Below are positions 4,719 to 5,583 of a DNA stretch of 5,583 nt, piece by piece. Source of the stretch: an uncultured Ruminococcus sp. (lineage in GTDB: Bacteria > Bacillota > Clostridia > Oscillospirales > Acutalibacteraceae); assembly GCA_902773165.1 (NCBI GenBank), contig CACYDO010000007.1, forward strand, positions 1 to 5,583. Reading direction: 5' to 3'. Each line of letters begins with the position of its first letter. Within the stretch, counting starts at the first letter, position 1. The notes beneath the pieces were generated by a model. That model ran no database searches. It had not been told where the DNA came from and saw only the letters and a program-made list of their open reading frames with translations. Both the position numbers and the translations under genes were made by a program.

Positions 4719-5203
4719 AACTGTTTTATCATTTGTTTTTTTACCCTCAGCTCTTTAAAAAAGTCGCTGAGCAACTGTGCGCATTCATCTTCAAGGACAC
4801 CGCCTGTTACGTCTGCCTTGTGATTGTAAGGAAAAGCAAATAAATCGGCAATGCTGCCGCATGAACCTGCTTTTTTGTCGTAAGCGCCGAAAACCAGTCT
4901 CGGTATCCTGGAGTTTATGACAGCGCCCGTACACATAGGGCAAGGTTCAAGCGTAACGTAAAGCTCACATTGCCACAGCCGCCAGCCGCCGAGTTTTTTA
5001 CATGCAGCGTCAATCGCAGTAAGCTCGGCGTGGCGAAGTGCGTTTTTTCCGGTCTCGCGTTCGTTATATGCCGTGGAGACTATTTCGCCTTCCTTGACTA
5101 TGACAGCCCCAACGGGAACTTCACCCAGAGAATAGGCGATTTTTGCCTGTTCAAGAGCTGCACGCATAAAGTAAACGTCCTTTTCGTATTCTGCTTCCGT
5201 CAT
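4697..5203 (-). CDS. tadA: tRNA-specific adenosine deaminase TadA
   Basis: TadA converts adenosine to inosine at the wobble position (34) of tRNA-Arg(ACG), letting it read CGU, CGC and CGA. Numbering from the ATG at 5203, the 168-residue protein shows the zinc deaminase signature: H58-A-E60 (Glu is the proton shuttle) and P87-C88-P-M-C91 in LYVTLEPCPMCTGAVI. GEVPVGAVIV precedes it, and VFGAYDKKAGSCGS and a basic C-terminal helix (FFKELRVKKQ) follow. This matches Bacillus TadA closely. An 11-codon longer version from a TTG at 5236 is rejected: it has no ribosome binding site, and the ATG overlaps the upstream stop as ATGA, a sign of translational coupling that also explains the weak GGAA site. 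tRNA-free and guanine deaminases are less likely given the motif set. Confidence 0.96.
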   Translation of the reverse strand: MTEAEYEKDVYFMRAALEQAKIAYSLGEVPVGAVIVKEGEIVSTAYNERETGKNALRHAELTAIDAACKKLGGWRLWQCELYVTLEPCPMCTGAVINSRIPRLVFGAYDKKAGSCGSIADLFAFPYNHKADVTGGVLEDECAQLLSDFFKELRVKKQMIKQLKIPPTA

Positions 5204-5583
5204 AGCATTTCCAAAACAGTAAGGCTCTCTATGCAAAGAAGTATCGTACTTGCAATGACTGTTCCCGAAGTAAAGAATATTTTTGTCTTTTCGCCAAATG
5301 TGAGGTAGCTTTTCTCCGAACTGATACGGAAGAAGCTCTTATCGGACTTTGCAAGATAGTATATGCAGATAAATCCGACTGCGACCATCGTGACCATAAC
5401 TGCGGCGTCGATCAGAGTGCTTACGCTGTCGGGCGCAACCTCGCCGATCGTGGAAACGATAACAGCGTAAAAGTTATTTCCGAAATGAATAAGGATATTA
5501 GGCAGCATAGAATCAGTCTTGATCCTCACATATGCAAGCATAAGTCCGAGTGTGAACGCAAACGGTATCTGCGCAAGATTTCC
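5200..5583 (-). CDS. CPBP-family intramembrane protease (CAAX protease-like), C-terminal part
   Basis: The reading frame is open from the window's right edge; about 127 C-terminal residues are visible and the start lies outside. The visible part opens with GNLAQIPFAFTLGLMLAYVR, then SMLPNILIHFGNNF, the last catalytic motif of CPBP (Abi/CAAX) glutamic proteases, with the active-site His followed by Asn. Hydrophobic stretches follow (FYAVIVSTIG, then about 25 residues around AAVMVTMVAVGFICIYYLA, then a final one around TSGTVIASTILLCI). The EExxxR and FxxxH motifs should lie just outside the window. Members cleave within membranes and are linked to prenyl protein processing, bacteriocin immunity or signalling; the role here is not known. 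The stop overlaps the tadA start as ATGA, so both are one operon, though no functional link is evident. Confidence 0.9.
   Translation of the reverse strand, partial: GNLAQIPFAFTLGLMLAYVRIKTDSMLPNILIHFGNNFYAVIVSTIGEVAPDSVSTLIDAAVMVTMVAVGFICIYYLAKSDKSFFRISSEKSYLTFGEKTKIFFTSGTVIASTILLCIESLTVLEML

Overview
The window looks like a chromosomal stretch from a low-GC Gram-positive, most likely a Clostridia member close to Ruminococcus/Oscillospiraceae. The evidence is strong GGAGG ribosome binding sites, clear sigma-A promoters (TTGxxx-17-TATAAT), a class A type RNase P RNA rather than the Bacillus class B form, and gene families common in that group. The genus is inference; class level is fairly safe.

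Layout. Positions 1-206 hold a diverged intergenic repeat (copy A) and a sigma-A promoter for an exported, membrane-anchored protein of unknown function (207-1184, +). This converges on a YusI/Spx/ArsC-fold thioredoxin-like protein (1241-1600, -). Its promoter is divergent from that of rnpB (about 1752-2096, +), which has a textbook promoter and a downstream hairpin terminator. An AT-rich gap of about 300 bases with several inverted repeats leads to a small stand-alone XRE regulator (2479-2724, +). That gene converges, across a shared terminator, on a HAD-IB phosphatase (2849-3418, -, TTG start).

The divergent gap 3419-3848 holds the phosphatase promoter, a structured leader and two head-to-tail copies (B and C) of the repeat seen at position 1. 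A DUF1295/steroid 5-alpha-reductase-like membrane protein follows (3849-4640, +). It converges, across a terminator that overlaps the end of the opposing gene, on tadA (4697-5203, -). tadA is translationally coupled through ATGA to a CPBP intramembrane protease whose N-terminal part lies beyond the right edge (5200-5583, -).

Most of the genes are housekeeping or ordinary accessory genes with no evident shared pathway; the one real operon is CPBP protease-tadA. The most interesting content is the intergenic repeat family: a 93% identical tandem pair plus a diverged copy that lacks one hairpin module. That module, in copy C, is bounded by CAGTT direct repeats, and copy A keeps a single CAGTT, so A looks like an empty or excised site. 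No CRISPR array, transposase, tRNA or defence system is visible.
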